NCBI GenBank assembly: GCA_013205585.1
Contig: JABMML010000204.1
Span: 1 to 18,207, forward strand
Direction of reading: 5' to 3'
From: Chitinophagaceae bacterium
Lineage (GTDB): Bacteria; Bacteroidota; Bacteroidia; Chitinophagales; Chitinophagaceae
DNA length: 18,207 nt
The number at the start of each line of letters is the position of its first letter. Position 1 is the stretch's first letter. A program made the translations under genes and the position numbers. The notes beneath the pieces were generated by a model that worked only from the letters and a program-made list of their open reading frames with translations, searched no databases and had not been told where the DNA came from. Below, piece by piece: positions 1 through 7,840 of this stretch.

Positions 1-1
1 G

Positions 2-445
2 AATCATTTTCCACAAATTCATTTAGCGGGCATTGCTTATAATAATTTCAAAGGAATTGGAAAAAGAGTAAACCTCTGTTTAGATTTTTTCAAACAAACA
101 ACAGCCATAGCCAGTTCAAAAGACAGAGTCGATTTTAATAATAATGTTTTTTCAAAATTATCCGCATTAATTTTACCCACGGCCCACACGTCCACCCTTA
201 AAAAAACCGCGTTCTATTATTTAAACCTTCCTTTTTATAAGCTTGTTTATGGTTTTGTAGATAAAAAAACAAAGGGCACTGTTTTTTTTGACTCTGTATT
301 ATTTAGCGTATTGCTTTTCTTATATCCAATATATCTTATATTAATAATTACTTTTTTGCAATTTATTAGTATACCACAACCAATAATTTTTGGTACCTTG
401 TTCCTGTTGTTTTTACTAAGAAATCAAACCATGTCCACCAGCTAA
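2..445 (+). CDS. C-terminal part of a probable 1-acyl-glycerol-3-phosphate acyltransferase-like membrane protein (5' truncated)
   Basis: The reading frame is open from the left edge and stops with TAA at 443-445, leaving about 147 codons of the C-terminus. The tail is hydrophobic, with two probable membrane segments at about residues 97-118 and 122-138 of the fragment. The segment HLAGIAYNNFKGIGKRV resembles the region after the acceptor site in Bacteroidota PlsC-like acyltransferases (a GINY..F pattern). The later FFDSVLFSVLLFLYPIY resembles the membrane tail of the long Bacteroidota members of that family. The catalytic HxxxxD motif would lie upstream of the window, so the assignment rests on the tail alone. 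If correct, the protein acylates lysophosphatidate or a similar acceptor at the inner membrane. mgsA begins 17 bp downstream on the same strand, so the two may be co-transcribed. Another integral membrane protein is possible. Confidence 0.5.
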   Translation, partial: NHFPQIHLAGIAYNNFKGIGKRVNLCLDFFKQTTAIASSKDRVDFNNNVFSKLSALILPTAHTSTLKKTAFYYLNLPFYKLVYGFVDKKTKGTVFFDSVLFSVLLFLYPIYLILIITFLQFISIPQPIIFGTLFLLFLLRNQTMSTS

Positions 446-462
446 TTTTCAATTAAAAATTT

Positions 463-918
463 ATGCCTAATAATATCAGAAAGCTTGAAAAAAGCAAAAA
501 AATTGCGCTTGTTGCGCACGATAATAAAAAGAAAGACCTTATAGACTGGGCTGTTTATAATAAAGAGGCGCTTTCTAAACACAGTCTTATTGCAACTGGC
601 ACCACAGGAAAGCTAGTAGAGGAAGCGCTTGGCCAACCGGTAAAAAAATTATTAAGCGGACCCCTTGGAGGAGACCAACAAATAGGCGCCATGATTGCCT
701 CGGGAGATATTGATATTATCTTCTTTTTCTTCGATCCAATGGAGGCACAGCCACATGATAGTGACGTGAAAGCTTTATTAAGACTAGCGGTTGCCTGGAA
801 CCTGCCCATGGCCTGCGATAGATCCACTGCCGACTTTTTAATGACCTCCCGTTTTATGCAAGAAGTTTATGAAAACAAGCTTCCCGATTACACCCATTAT
901 TTAAAAAGAAATATTTAA
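463..918 (+). CDS. mgsA: Methylglyoxal synthase
   Basis: This cytosolic enzyme converts dihydroxyacetone phosphate to methylglyoxal and phosphate, a bypass that relieves sugar-phosphate build-up when phosphate is limiting. At 151 aa it has almost exactly the length of the E. coli enzyme (152 aa) and aligns without gaps over the core. Visible landmarks are IALVAHD at 14-20, the phosphate-binding ATGTTG at 44-49, SGPLGGDQQIGA at 65-76 with catalytic Asp71, and PHDSDVKALLRLA at 97-109 with His98 and Asp101. These residues carry the same numbers as in the E. coli protein. The run FFFFDP at 87-92 replaces the usual IFFWDP. The start ATG follows AT-rich sequence with no Shine-Dalgarno motif. Its neighbour upstream is a likely glycerolipid acyltransferase, and both enzymes would draw on the triose-phosphate/glycerol-phosphate pool, though that link is inference. 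Confidence 0.97.
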   Translation: MPNNIRKLEKSKKIALVAHDNKKKDLIDWAVYNKEALSKHSLIATGTTGKLVEEALGQPVKKLLSGPLGGDQQIGAMIASGDIDIIFFFFDPMEAQPHDSDVKALLRLAVAWNLPMACDRSTADFLMTSRFMQEVYENKLPDYTHYLKRNI

Positions 919-951
919 TTTATAATTTAAAACGCAGTAACATTTTTATCT

Positions 952-3180
952 ATGAAAAAAAGAATTTTTAAAAAAACAATACTAGCCTCAGTGCTTTGTA
1001 TGATTTCATTACTTTTTGTGAGCATGAACGCGGATGCCCAAAACCAAATACTTGGTTTTAAAAACGCCGAGAAACAAAATAAAATTGAAAAAGACTTCGA
1101 TGCGCAATTAAATGCAGCAAGAGTTGGACAAAATATAAAATTACTTTCTTCCGTACCGCACCATGTGGGCTCTGTAGGTGGAAAATTTGTATCTGAACAA
1201 ATTGTAAAAATATTTAAAGAGGCAGGTTGGGATACTAAAACAGAAATATATCAATTAATGTTTCCAACGCCCCTAACGCGTGTGCTTGAAATGTCGGGCG
1301 CTACGAATTATAAAGCAAAATTAAAAGAAACACCCCTTAAAGAAGATGCTACATCAAATCAAGCCGACCAACTACCTACCTATAATTGTTGGAGTGCCGA
1401 CGGAGATGTTACTGCGAATTTAGTTTTTGTAAACTATGGCTTACCAGAAGATTATGAAACCCTTGCAAAATATGGCATTGATGTAAAAGGAAAAATTGTC
1501 ATTGCAAAATATGGTCGCAGTTGGAGAGGCATTAAACCAAAAGTGGCGCAAGAACACGGTGCCATTGGTTGTTTAATTTATTCAGATCCAATAGATGATG
1601 GATACGGCGCAGGCGATGAATACCCTATTGGTTCTTTTAAAAACGATCAAACTGTTCAAAGAGGTTCTATCATGGACATGGTAATTTATCCTGGCGACCC
1701 TACCACACCCAATATTGCTTCTACTTCTAACGCAGCAAGAGTAGACCATAACGATGCAGTGAACTTATTAAAAATTCCTGTGCTGCCTATTAGCTATGGA
1801 GATGCAGCGCCCCTATTAAAAGACATGGCAGGTCCTGTTGCACCAAGAAATTGGGGAGGCGGACTTCCTTTTACTTACCATATTGGACCAAGTAAATCAA
1901 TGGTGCATTTAAAATTAGCCTTTGATTGGAAACTAAGACCAGGTATTAATGTAATTGCTACTATTAAGGGATCTGAATTTCCAGATCAGTGGGTTATTAG
2001 AGGAAATCACCACGATGCTTGGGTAAACGGCGCTGCCGATCCTATAAGCGGCATGGCTGCTGAATTAGAAGAGGCCATTGCAATTGGAGGATTATTAAAA
2101 CAAGGCTGGAGACCCAAAAGAACCTTAGTGTATTGCGCTTGGGATGCAGAAGAACCAGGATTAATGGGTTCTACAGAATGGGTGGAAGACCATGCTGAAG
2201 AATTACAAGCTAAAGCAGTTGCGTACATAAATTCTGATGGAAATGAAAGAGGATTTTTAGGTGCAGAGGGCTCACATGCTTTCGCACCAATGATTACAGA
2301 AATAAGTAAAACCGTAATGGATCCACAAACCGGTGTTACTGTTTTCGAAAGAGCTAAAGCACAAAGAGCAACGCAAGAAAGTACAAGCGCTGCTAAAAAA
2401 GAAGCCTATGCATCCACTAGTTATCCACTAGGTGCCATGGGTTCGGGTTCCGATTATTCTTCATTTATACAACATTTAGGTATTCCTTCTTTAAATATTG
2501 GGTATGGTGGCGAAGGTTCAGGCGGAGAGTATCATTCTATTTATGATTCCTATGATATGTATCGTCGTTTTAAAGACCCGACTTTTATTTATGGCGTAAC
2601 ACTTGCACAAACAGCAGGAAGGGCTGCACTAAGACTCGCCGATGCAGACGCTTTACCTTTTGATTATACAGTGCTTCATAAAACTATTAAAGGATATCTA
2701 AACGAGTTAATCAATAATGTAGATCAATTAAGAGAAAACGCAGTTATTGAAAATGAATTAGTTAATAAAAAAGCATATGCATATGCAGCAGATCCTGCAG
2801 AAGGCTTAACCACACCAAAGCTTTTAACAGAAGTGCCCTACATCGATTTTTCTGCTTTATTAAATGCACTTGCTAAATTAGAAAAAGCAGCAGCCCATGT
2901 AGAAGAAATTAAAGCAAGTGGAAATGCTGCTCAGTTAGCTACTTTAAATTCAAAAATATATACTGCCGAACAAAAATTATTATCTGAAATCGGACTTCCC
3001 CGCAGACCTTGGTTTAAACATACTATTTATGCGCCCGGTTTTTATACTGGCTATGGTGTTAAAACAATTCCTGGTGTAAGAGAGGCCATCGAACAAAAAA
3101 ATTGGCCAGAAACTAAAGAACAAATAACAGAAACAGCAAAAGCCATTGAAAAACTTTCTATGTTTTTAGATGCACTATAG
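952..3180 (+). CDS. Secreted M28 family zinc metallopeptidase, glutamate carboxypeptidase II-like
   Basis: A 742-aa exopeptidase of the M28B (PSMA/transferrin-receptor-like) type, probably periplasmic or cell-surface. A signal peptide spans about residues 1-30 (basic MKKRIFKK, a hydrophobic core, cleavage after ADAQ). A protease-associated (PA) domain covers about 135-300 and the peptidase core about 330-570. A transferrin-receptor-like dimerisation domain fills the C-terminus from about 600. All co-catalytic two-zinc ligands are recognisable by alignment with human GCPII: His353 and Asp363 (in NHHDAW...ADPISG), the catalytic pair Glu400/Glu401 in WDAEEPGLMGSTEW, Asp429 in YINSD, and His528 in EYHSIYDSY. 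GSGSDYSSF at 497-505 matches the substrate-pocket segment. The gene is intact and full length for the family. Likely substrates are C-terminal residues of peptides; specificity, for example for Glu, cannot be read from the sequence. uvrB starts 15 bp downstream but appears to have its own promoter. Confidence 0.95.
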   Translation: MKKRIFKKTILASVLCMISLLFVSMNADAQNQILGFKNAEKQNKIEKDFDAQLNAARVGQNIKLLSSVPHHVGSVGGKFVSEQIVKIFKEAGWDTKTEIYQLMFPTPLTRVLEMSGATNYKAKLKETPLKEDATSNQADQLPTYNCWSADGDVTANLVFVNYGLPEDYETLAKYGIDVKGKIVIAKYGRSWRGIKPKVAQEHGAIGCLIYSDPIDDGYGAGDEYPIGSFKNDQTVQRGSIMDMVIYPGDPTTPNIASTSNAARVDHNDAVNLLKIPVLPISYGDAAPLLKDMAGPVAPRNWGGGLPFTYHIGPSKSMVHLKLAFDWKLRPGINVIATIKGSEFPDQWVIRGNHHDAWVNGAADPISGMAAELEEAIAIGGLLKQGWRPKRTLVYCAWDAEEPGLMGSTEWVEDHAEELQAKAVAYINSDGNERGFLGAEGSHAFAPMITEISKTVMDPQTGVTVFERAKAQRATQESTSAAKKEAYASTSYPLGAMGSGSDYSSFIQHLGIPSLNIGYGGEGSGGEYHSIYDSYDMYRRFKDPTFIYGVTLAQTAGRAALRLADADALPFDYTVLHKTIKGYLNELINNVDQLRENAVIENELVNKKAYAYAADPAEGLTTPKLLTEVPYIDFSALLNALAKLEKAAAHVEEIKASGNAAQLATLNSKIYTAEQKLLSEIGLPRRPWFKHTIYAPGFYTGYGVKTIPGVREAIEQKNWPETKEQITETAKAIEKLSMFLDAL

Positions 3181-3184
3181 CATG

Positions 3185-3192
3185 TAAATTTG
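3185..3192 (+). promoter_or_regulatory. Candidate -7 promoter element for uvrB
   Basis: TAAATTTG is an exact match to the Bacteroidota -7 consensus TAnnTTTG and ends 3 bp before the uvrB ATG at 3196. Transcription usually begins a few bases past this element, which would put the start at or very near the ATG. No good -33 TTTG is seen at the expected spacing, which would lie inside the end of the peptidase gene. The motif is short and AT-rich, so a chance match is possible. Confidence 0.4.
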
Positions 3193-3195
3193 CAA

Positions 3196-5232
3196 ATGCC
3201 TTTTCAATTAGAATCCACCTATACTCCGTCGGGCGATCAGCCTACAGCCATTCAAGCACTCACCGACGGGGTCTTGGAAGGCGAGCGGTATCATACACTT
3301 TTAGGAGTAACCGGTAGTGGTAAAACCTTTACCATTGCCAACCTTATACAAAATGTTCAAAGGCCCACACTTGTTTTAACACATAATAAAACATTGGTGG
3401 CACAGCTCTACGGAGAGTTCAAACAATTTTTTCCTAATAATGCAGTGGGTTATTTTGTTTCTTATTACGATTATTATCAACCCGAAGCGTATTTGCCCAC
3501 TTCTGGTGTTTACATTGAAAAAGATTTAAGCATCAACGAAGAGCTTGATAAATTAAGATTACAAGCCACTGCACAATTATTAAGTGGTCGAAGAGATATT
3601 ATTATTGTAGCTAGTGTGAGTTGTATTTATGGTATGGGTAATCCCACCGAGTATGAAAAAGGAATTATAAGAATTAATGCAGGTATGGTTTTACCAAGAC
3701 AAGCATTTTTACATGCCTTGGTAAATAGTTTATACCACCGAACTGTTACAGAATTTGATAGAGGTTCTTTTAGAGTGAATGGCGACACTGTTGACATTCG
3801 ACTACCTTATGTGGATTACGGATACCGCATAACATTCTTTGGAGATGAAATTGAATCCATTGAAAGTATAGAAGTAGAAAGCGGTAAAAGAATAGAAACC
3901 ATGGAAAACGCAGCTATCTTTCCTGCTAATTTATATTTAGCCCCCAAGGATTTAGTACAAGAAATTATTTATGAAATTCAAGATGAAATGCTTGCGCAAG
4001 TGGAGTATTTTAAAAACACAGGTAAGCATATCGAAGCACAAAGAATTAAAGAGCGTGTTGAATATGATATTGAAATGATTAGAGAGCTGGGCTATTGCAC
4101 AGGCATTGAAAACTACTCACGATTTTTTGATAGAAGAAAGCCAGGTACTCGCCCCTTTTGTTTATTAGATTATTTCCCCAAGGACTTTTTATGCGTAATA
4201 GATGAAAGCCATGTAACCATCCCACAGATATCTGGAATGTATGGTGGAGATAGAAGTAGAAAAATGAATTTAGTAGAATATGGTTTCAGGCTTCCTAGTG
4301 CCATAGATAATCGCCCCCTAAATTTTAATGAGTTTGAAAATATGGTGGGTCAATCTATATTTCTTAGCGCCACACCGGGAGAATATGAATTAGAAAAAAC
4401 AGGAGGTTTAATTATTGAACAAGTGGTAAGACCCACTGGCCTATTGGATCCGCCAATTGAAGTGCGCCCTACTAAAAATCAAATTGACGACCTATTAGAA
4501 GAGATTGCCATGCAGGTAGAAAAAGGAGACCGCGTTTTAGTTACCACGCTTACTAAAAAAATGGCGGAAGAAATGGACCGTTATTTAAGTCGCATTCAAA
4601 TTAAATCGAAATATATACATAGCGATATAGATGCACTAGAAAGAGTAGAAATTTTAAGAGAATTAAGATTGGGCGTGATTGATGTACTCGTGGGCGTAAA
4701 CTTATTAAGAGAAGGGCTAGACTTGCCAGAAGTTTCTTTAGTAGTAGTATTAGACGCCGATAAGGAAGGCTTTTTAAGAAATGAAAAATCCTTAACCCAA
4801 ACAGCAGGTAGGGCTGCTAGAAATGTAGATGGTCGTGTTATATTTTATGCCGACCAGGTTACTAAGAGTATGCGCCGTACTATGGACGAAACCGATAGAA
4901 GAAGGGCCAAGCAAATTAAATATAATACAGAAAATAATATTACGCCTACCACTATTATTAAAAGCATTGAACAGGTAATGGCGCAAAGCGCTGTATTAGA
5001 AATTAAAGGCTTTACATTGAATAATATAAATATTAAAACCAGCGACGATCTTGAAATGGTTACAAATGCCTCTGATGAATTCAAAACTATCCCACAAATA
5101 GAAAAGGCTATTACTCAAACTAAAAAGCAGATGGACAAGTTTGCCAAGGCCTTAGATTTTATGGAAGCCGCTAAGCTAAGAGATGAAATGTTTAGACTAG
5201 AAGCCCAGTTGGAGAAAATGAAAAACGCTTAG
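3196..5232 (+). CDS. uvrB: UvrABC system protein B (excinuclease subunit)
   Basis: UvrB is the damage-verifying helicase-like subunit of nucleotide excision repair. UvrA loads it, and it then recruits UvrC. The protein is 678 aa from ATG 3196. An in-frame TTG at 3190 would add only Met-Gln, and the ATG gives the usual family N-terminus MPFQLESTYTPSGDQPTAI, so I chose the ATG. Walker A is GVTGSGKT at 37-44. The beta-hairpin with YYDYYQPEAYLP lies at 90-101, and the DESH box (helicase motif II) is at 336-339. Motifs V-VI are VNLLREGLDLPE and QTAGRAARN, and the C-terminal UVR motif for UvrC contact sits in roughly the last 40 residues (MEAAKLRDEMFRLE). Nothing is missing. The gene lies just after the peptidase gene but has a TAnnTTTG element directly in front of its start. 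No SOS-type box is evident. Confidence 0.98.
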   Translation: MPFQLESTYTPSGDQPTAIQALTDGVLEGERYHTLLGVTGSGKTFTIANLIQNVQRPTLVLTHNKTLVAQLYGEFKQFFPNNAVGYFVSYYDYYQPEAYLPTSGVYIEKDLSINEELDKLRLQATAQLLSGRRDIIIVASVSCIYGMGNPTEYEKGIIRINAGMVLPRQAFLHALVNSLYHRTVTEFDRGSFRVNGDTVDIRLPYVDYGYRITFFGDEIESIESIEVESGKRIETMENAAIFPANLYLAPKDLVQEIIYEIQDEMLAQVEYFKNTGKHIEAQRIKERVEYDIEMIRELGYCTGIENYSRFFDRRKPGTRPFCLLDYFPKDFLCVIDESHVTIPQISGMYGGDRSRKMNLVEYGFRLPSAIDNRPLNFNEFENMVGQSIFLSATPGEYELEKTGGLIIEQVVRPTGLLDPPIEVRPTKNQIDDLLEEIAMQVEKGDRVLVTTLTKKMAEEMDRYLSRIQIKSKYIHSDIDALERVEILRELRLGVIDVLVGVNLLREGLDLPEVSLVVVLDADKEGFLRNEKSLTQTAGRAARNVDGRVIFYADQVTKSMRRTMDETDRRRAKQIKYNTENNITPTTIIKSIEQVMAQSAVLEIKGFTLNNINIKTSDDLEMVTNASDEFKTIPQIEKAITQTKKQMDKFAKALDFMEAAKLRDEMFRLEAQLEKMKNA

Positions 5233-5276
5233 AACAAAATAATAATACCATTAGTATTTGTATTAATTTTATACCC

Positions 5277-5915
5277 ATGTCCTCTGTTTTAGAATCTATA
5301 TATAACGGCTTTGTGCAAACCACCTGGATAGAAGCCATTGCGGTTATATCGGGCATTGTCTCTGTATGGTATAGTAGAAAAGAAAATATTTTAGTATTTC
5401 CTACGGGCCTATTAAATACGACCATTTATATTTACTTAAGTTTTAAAGGACATTTACTTGGAGAGGCTAGTGTGAATTTATATTATACCATTATGAGTTT
5501 GTATGGATGGTATTTATGGACTAGAAAAGATAAAACGAATCAAACATACATTTTAGAAATAACAAACAGCAATACCAAAGAAAGAATACAGCAGTTTTTG
5601 TTTTTCGTAGGTGTATATGCAATTATTTATTTTTCTTTAGTCTACTTAAAACAATCCTTTGCACCAGAAGCCATTCCTTGGGCAGACGCACTTGCAAGCG
5701 CCTCAGCCTATACTGCCATGTGGTTAATGGCCAAGAAAAAAGTAGAGAGCTGGTTTTGGTGGGTAATTACTAATATTGCTTCCATACCTTTATATTTTAC
5801 AAAGGGCTACACTTTCACAAGTGTTCAATTTATAGTTCTATTAATTTTAGCTATTGCCGGATGGATAGAGTGGAGTAGAAAAGCAAATAATGTTAAAAAC
5901 CTTCATCAAGCGTAA
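5277..5915 (+). CDS. pnuC: PnuC family nicotinamide riboside transporter
   Basis: An inner-membrane facilitator of the PnuC family, 212 aa with about seven hydrophobic segments. Family marks include the early TWIEAIAVISGIVSVWYSRK at 16-35, FPTGLLNTTIYIYLSF at 41-56, and the WxxW motif (W78, W81) in YGWYLW, which forms part of the substrate site. A late WWVITNIASIPLYF at 161-174 also fits. PnuC-type proteins move nicotinamide riboside; close relatives carry thiamine (PnuT) or riboflavin (PnuX). A NadR-type ribosylnicotinamide kinase gene begins 18 bp downstream. The leader is only 44 bp, too short to hold the TPP riboswitch that usually precedes Bacteroidota pnuT. Both facts favour nicotinamide riboside as substrate, with the kinase trapping it as NMN. 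The ATG follows ATACCC with no Shine-Dalgarno sequence. Confidence 0.93.
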   Translation: MSSVLESIYNGFVQTTWIEAIAVISGIVSVWYSRKENILVFPTGLLNTTIYIYLSFKGHLLGEASVNLYYTIMSLYGWYLWTRKDKTNQTYILEITNSNTKERIQQFLFFVGVYAIIYFSLVYLKQSFAPEAIPWADALASASAYTAMWLMAKKKVESWFWWVITNIASIPLYFTKGYTFTSVQFIVLLILAIAGWIEWSRKANNVKNLHQA

Positions 5916-5933
5916 AAGTCTTCAAAGCATAAT

Positions 5934-6509
5934 ATGTCTAAAGAAACACCAAATTCAAATACTAAGCTCCAAAAAATAGTGGTCTTGGGCCCCGAGTCCA
6001 CGGGTAAATCAACACTATCGGAAGCCTTAGCCAAACACTATGGAGTGGTGGATTGCAAAGAATATGCTAGACAATATTTACATGAAAATGGGACAAAATA
6101 TAATTTCGAAGATTTATTAACAATTGCAAAGGGCCAATTAACATTAGAGAACGAAGCTATTAAAAAAGCGAAGCAGCAATTAATAGACACATCAAAAAAC
6201 AAGATAGTTATTGACACCAACATGTATGTTATGAAGGTTTGGTGCGAATATGTTTTCAATAATTGCCATACCTATATTTTAGATGAAATTCATAAAAGAG
6301 AATATGATATCTATCTTTTAGCTGATATAGACCTACCCTGGTCTGCTGATGAAATGCGTGAATACCCTGATGAAAAACCAAGACAAGAACTGTTTGCTAT
6401 TTATAAAGATATTTTAATCAATCAAAATACACCTTGGGGTATTGTAAGTGGCGCGGGCGATCAAAGAACCCAAAATGCCATTCAACTAATAGATAAAATT
6501 TTAGTTTAA
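5934..6509 (+). CDS. nadR: NadR-type ribosylnicotinamide kinase (kinase domain only)
   Basis: A 191-aa P-loop kinase of the AAA_28/NadR group that would phosphorylate nicotinamide riboside to NMN in the cytosol. Walker A is GPESTGKST at 19-27, followed by the family block EYARQYL at 43-49. The segment KIVIDTNMYVMKVWCEYVF resembles the substrate/Walker B region, and LLADIDLPWSADEMREYPD resembles the lid. Enterobacterial NadR also has an HTH repressor domain and an NMN adenylyltransferase domain. Both are absent here, so the protein starts directly at the kinase and NMN must be adenylylated by another enzyme such as NadD. The 18-bp spacing from pnuC suggests one transcript and a coupled uptake-and-trap function. 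The 3' end overlaps the convergent mtgA gene by 9 bp. The symbol nadR applies by homology of one domain only. Confidence 0.88.
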   Translation: MSKETPNSNTKLQKIVVLGPESTGKSTLSEALAKHYGVVDCKEYARQYLHENGTKYNFEDLLTIAKGQLTLENEAIKKAKQQLIDTSKNKIVIDTNMYVMKVWCEYVFNNCHTYILDEIHKREYDIYLLADIDLPWSADEMREYPDEKPRQELFAIYKDILINQNTPWGIVSGAGDQRTQNAIQLIDKILV

Positions 6510-7190
6510 CAAGGCAGCTACATCCTCATCCGTTTCAATATTATTCATCTCTCTTAGAATTTGTGGATAGCGCCAAGCAACCCTTCTAGTCATTGGACGG
6601 GCGGTGAATTTCTTAGGATTGGGGAAACCAGCTACTATCATAGCTGCTTCAGCCCTCGTTAAATTTTTAGCTGACTTCTTAAAATAATGTTGCGCCGCAG
6701 CCTCTACCCCAAAACAACCGGGTCCAGTTTCTATTACATTTAAGTATACTTCTAAAATTCTTTGCTTACCCCAAATTAGTTCAATTAAAAAAGTAAAATA
6801 AACTTCTGGAATTTTTCTAATGTATTTATCATATCGTCCGCCCTGCCACAAAAAAACATTTTTGGCAACCTGTTGCGAAATAGTACTAGCACCACCACCC
6901 AACGGTATTTTAGATTTCTTCTTTTTCTTTTTGGGATCTAGGCTTTTTTCAATCGCGTCCCAATCAAAACCCATATGATCTGTAAAGGCCTGGTCCTCGC
7001 TTGCCATAGCCGCTAGTTTAATATTATAAGACATTTTATCCCAAGCAACATAATCTCTTTTTAACCCTAAGCCAAAAGCATTGGTAATTTGTGTAATGGT
7101 AATGGGAGGCTCAATAAACTTAGTAATGAGCACATAGACCAGTGAACTTAAAAATAGATAAAGAAAAAAGCGACGTATTTTTTTTAGCAC
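6501..7190 (-). CDS. mtgA: Monofunctional biosynthetic peptidoglycan transglycosylase (GT51)
   Basis: MtgA polymerises lipid II into glycan strands at the periplasmic face of the inner membrane. The protein is 229 aa with one N-terminal membrane anchor (about 8-24) and a GT51 domain to the end. Visible motifs are EDQAFTDHMGFD at 65-76 with catalytic Glu65, GGASTISQQVAKN at 99-111, and KQRILEVYLNVIETG at 142-156. GVEAAAQHYFKK at 161-172 and NPKKFTARP at 191-199 complete the set. A lysine-rich stretch (six lysines in a row, 87-92) sits between the first two motifs, where E. coli MtgA has a short charged loop. The start is GTG at 7188-7190; no ATG occurs before residue 52 or so, and a later start would delete the anchor. 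An unknown secreted protein is encoded 9 bp upstream. The 3' end overlaps nadR by 9 bp in convergent orientation. Confidence 0.95.
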   Translation of the reverse strand: MLKKIRRFFLYLFLSSLVYVLITKFIEPPITITQITNAFGLGLKRDYVAWDKMSYNIKLAAMASEDQAFTDHMGFDWDAIEKSLDPKKKKKKSKIPLGGGASTISQQVAKNVFLWQGGRYDKYIRKIPEVYFTFLIELIWGKQRILEVYLNVIETGPGCFGVEAAAQHYFKKSAKNLTRAEAAMIVAGFPNPKKFTARPMTRRVAWRYPQILREMNNIETDEDVAALLN

Positions 7191-7199
7191 AAATACAAT

Positions 7200-7766
7200 T
7201 TATAAAATTTCTACGCTAAACCGTTTTCCTATAGGACGGTAATCGGGATTAGATTTTTTGACCAGCACGCCGGCAAACCAAGCGGCTAAGCCCCCCGCTA
7301 ATTTAGCTATATTATTTTTTTCAAAAACTTGATCTCCGCTAATAACAGAATTTATAATATTTAAACTCAAATAGCCAAGGCCACCTGCTTTCAAAACAGC
7401 ACCATTGGTAAAAACACTTCTAAAACGGCCCCTGTCTTTTGCAAAGGCCTTTATTTCATTAATATGCAAAACTAGTCGTCCTAATTTTAATGTATCCTGC
7501 CCATAAGTGCCAAACATGGTAACCGAGCCCTGTAAAGCATAATGATTTATTTGAATAGAATCGTCTCTAATCCAATCGATATAGCCTGTAAGCCATTGCG
7601 CATTACTAAACTCAAAGTTTATATAATCTCCTTCGGTAAAGGATCTTATGATCACACCTCGCTCCTTTAATAGTAATAGTTTGCCTCCTTGTGCCCTTAG
7701 TTCTGTATGAAGAATAGACAGAAGAACTACCAAAAAGTAAAATTTAAAAATAGTTAATTTTTTCAC
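7200..7766 (-). CDS. Uncharacterised secreted protein encoded with mtgA
   Basis: I do not recognise this family. From the GTG at 7764-7766 the protein has 188 aa and begins MKKLTIFKFYFLVVLLSIL, a classic signal peptide with probable cleavage near LRAQ (after residue 26). A TTG at 7775 would add three residues (MLI) in front of the basic start, which is less likely; no ATG is available. After cleavage, the first half (about 30-115) is rich in alternating polar/hydrophobic residues and reads like small beta strands (GDYINFEFSNAQWLTGYIDW, then DDSIQINHY). The second half has two mildly hydrophobic stretches with many glycines, about 127-142 and 152-166, and a basic tail. It ends 9 bp before mtgA, so the two are very likely co-transcribed and an envelope role is plausible. 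Single-membrane insertion by the second half is also possible. Confidence 0.75.
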   Translation of the reverse strand: MKKLTIFKFYFLVVLLSILHTELRAQGGKLLLLKERGVIIRSFTEGDYINFEFSNAQWLTGYIDWIRDDSIQINHYALQGSVTMFGTYGQDTLKLGRLVLHINEIKAFAKDRGRFRSVFTNGAVLKAGGLGYLSLNIINSVISGDQVFEKNNIAKLAGGLAAWFAGVLVKKSNPDYRPIGKRFSVEIL

Positions 7767-7840
7767 TATCAGCAATTTACGATATTATTTTTAATAAAGA
7801 ATAAGATATGTATAGATTAAAGAAGCCTTACTATGAATGA

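Noticed and set aside
3190..3195. TTG at 3190 as the uvrB start, adding Met-Gln
   Set aside because: The ATG at 3196 gives the usual UvrB N-terminus MPFQL and sits at a normal distance from the TAnnTTTG element; the TTG lies inside that element.
5244..5258. AATAC...GTATT hairpin after uvrB as a terminator
   Set aside because: The stem is 5 bp, AT-rich, and not followed by a T-run.
5233..5276. TPP riboswitch in front of pnuC
   Set aside because: The gap is only 44 bp, AT-rich and without THI-element sequence; the neighbouring kinase points to nicotinamide riboside instead of thiamine.
6905..6935. Programmed frameshift site in the AAA/AAG run of mtgA
   Set aside because: The frame is open and gives a full GT51 protein without any shift, and the codon run (CCC AAA AAG AAA AAG) lacks a proper X XXY YYZ heptamer at its start.
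7776..7840. TATTA...TAATA hairpin between LysE and the unknown secreted protein gene as a terminator
   Set aside because: A 5-bp all-AT stem is too weak to support the call; whether the four minus-strand genes form one or two transcripts stays open.
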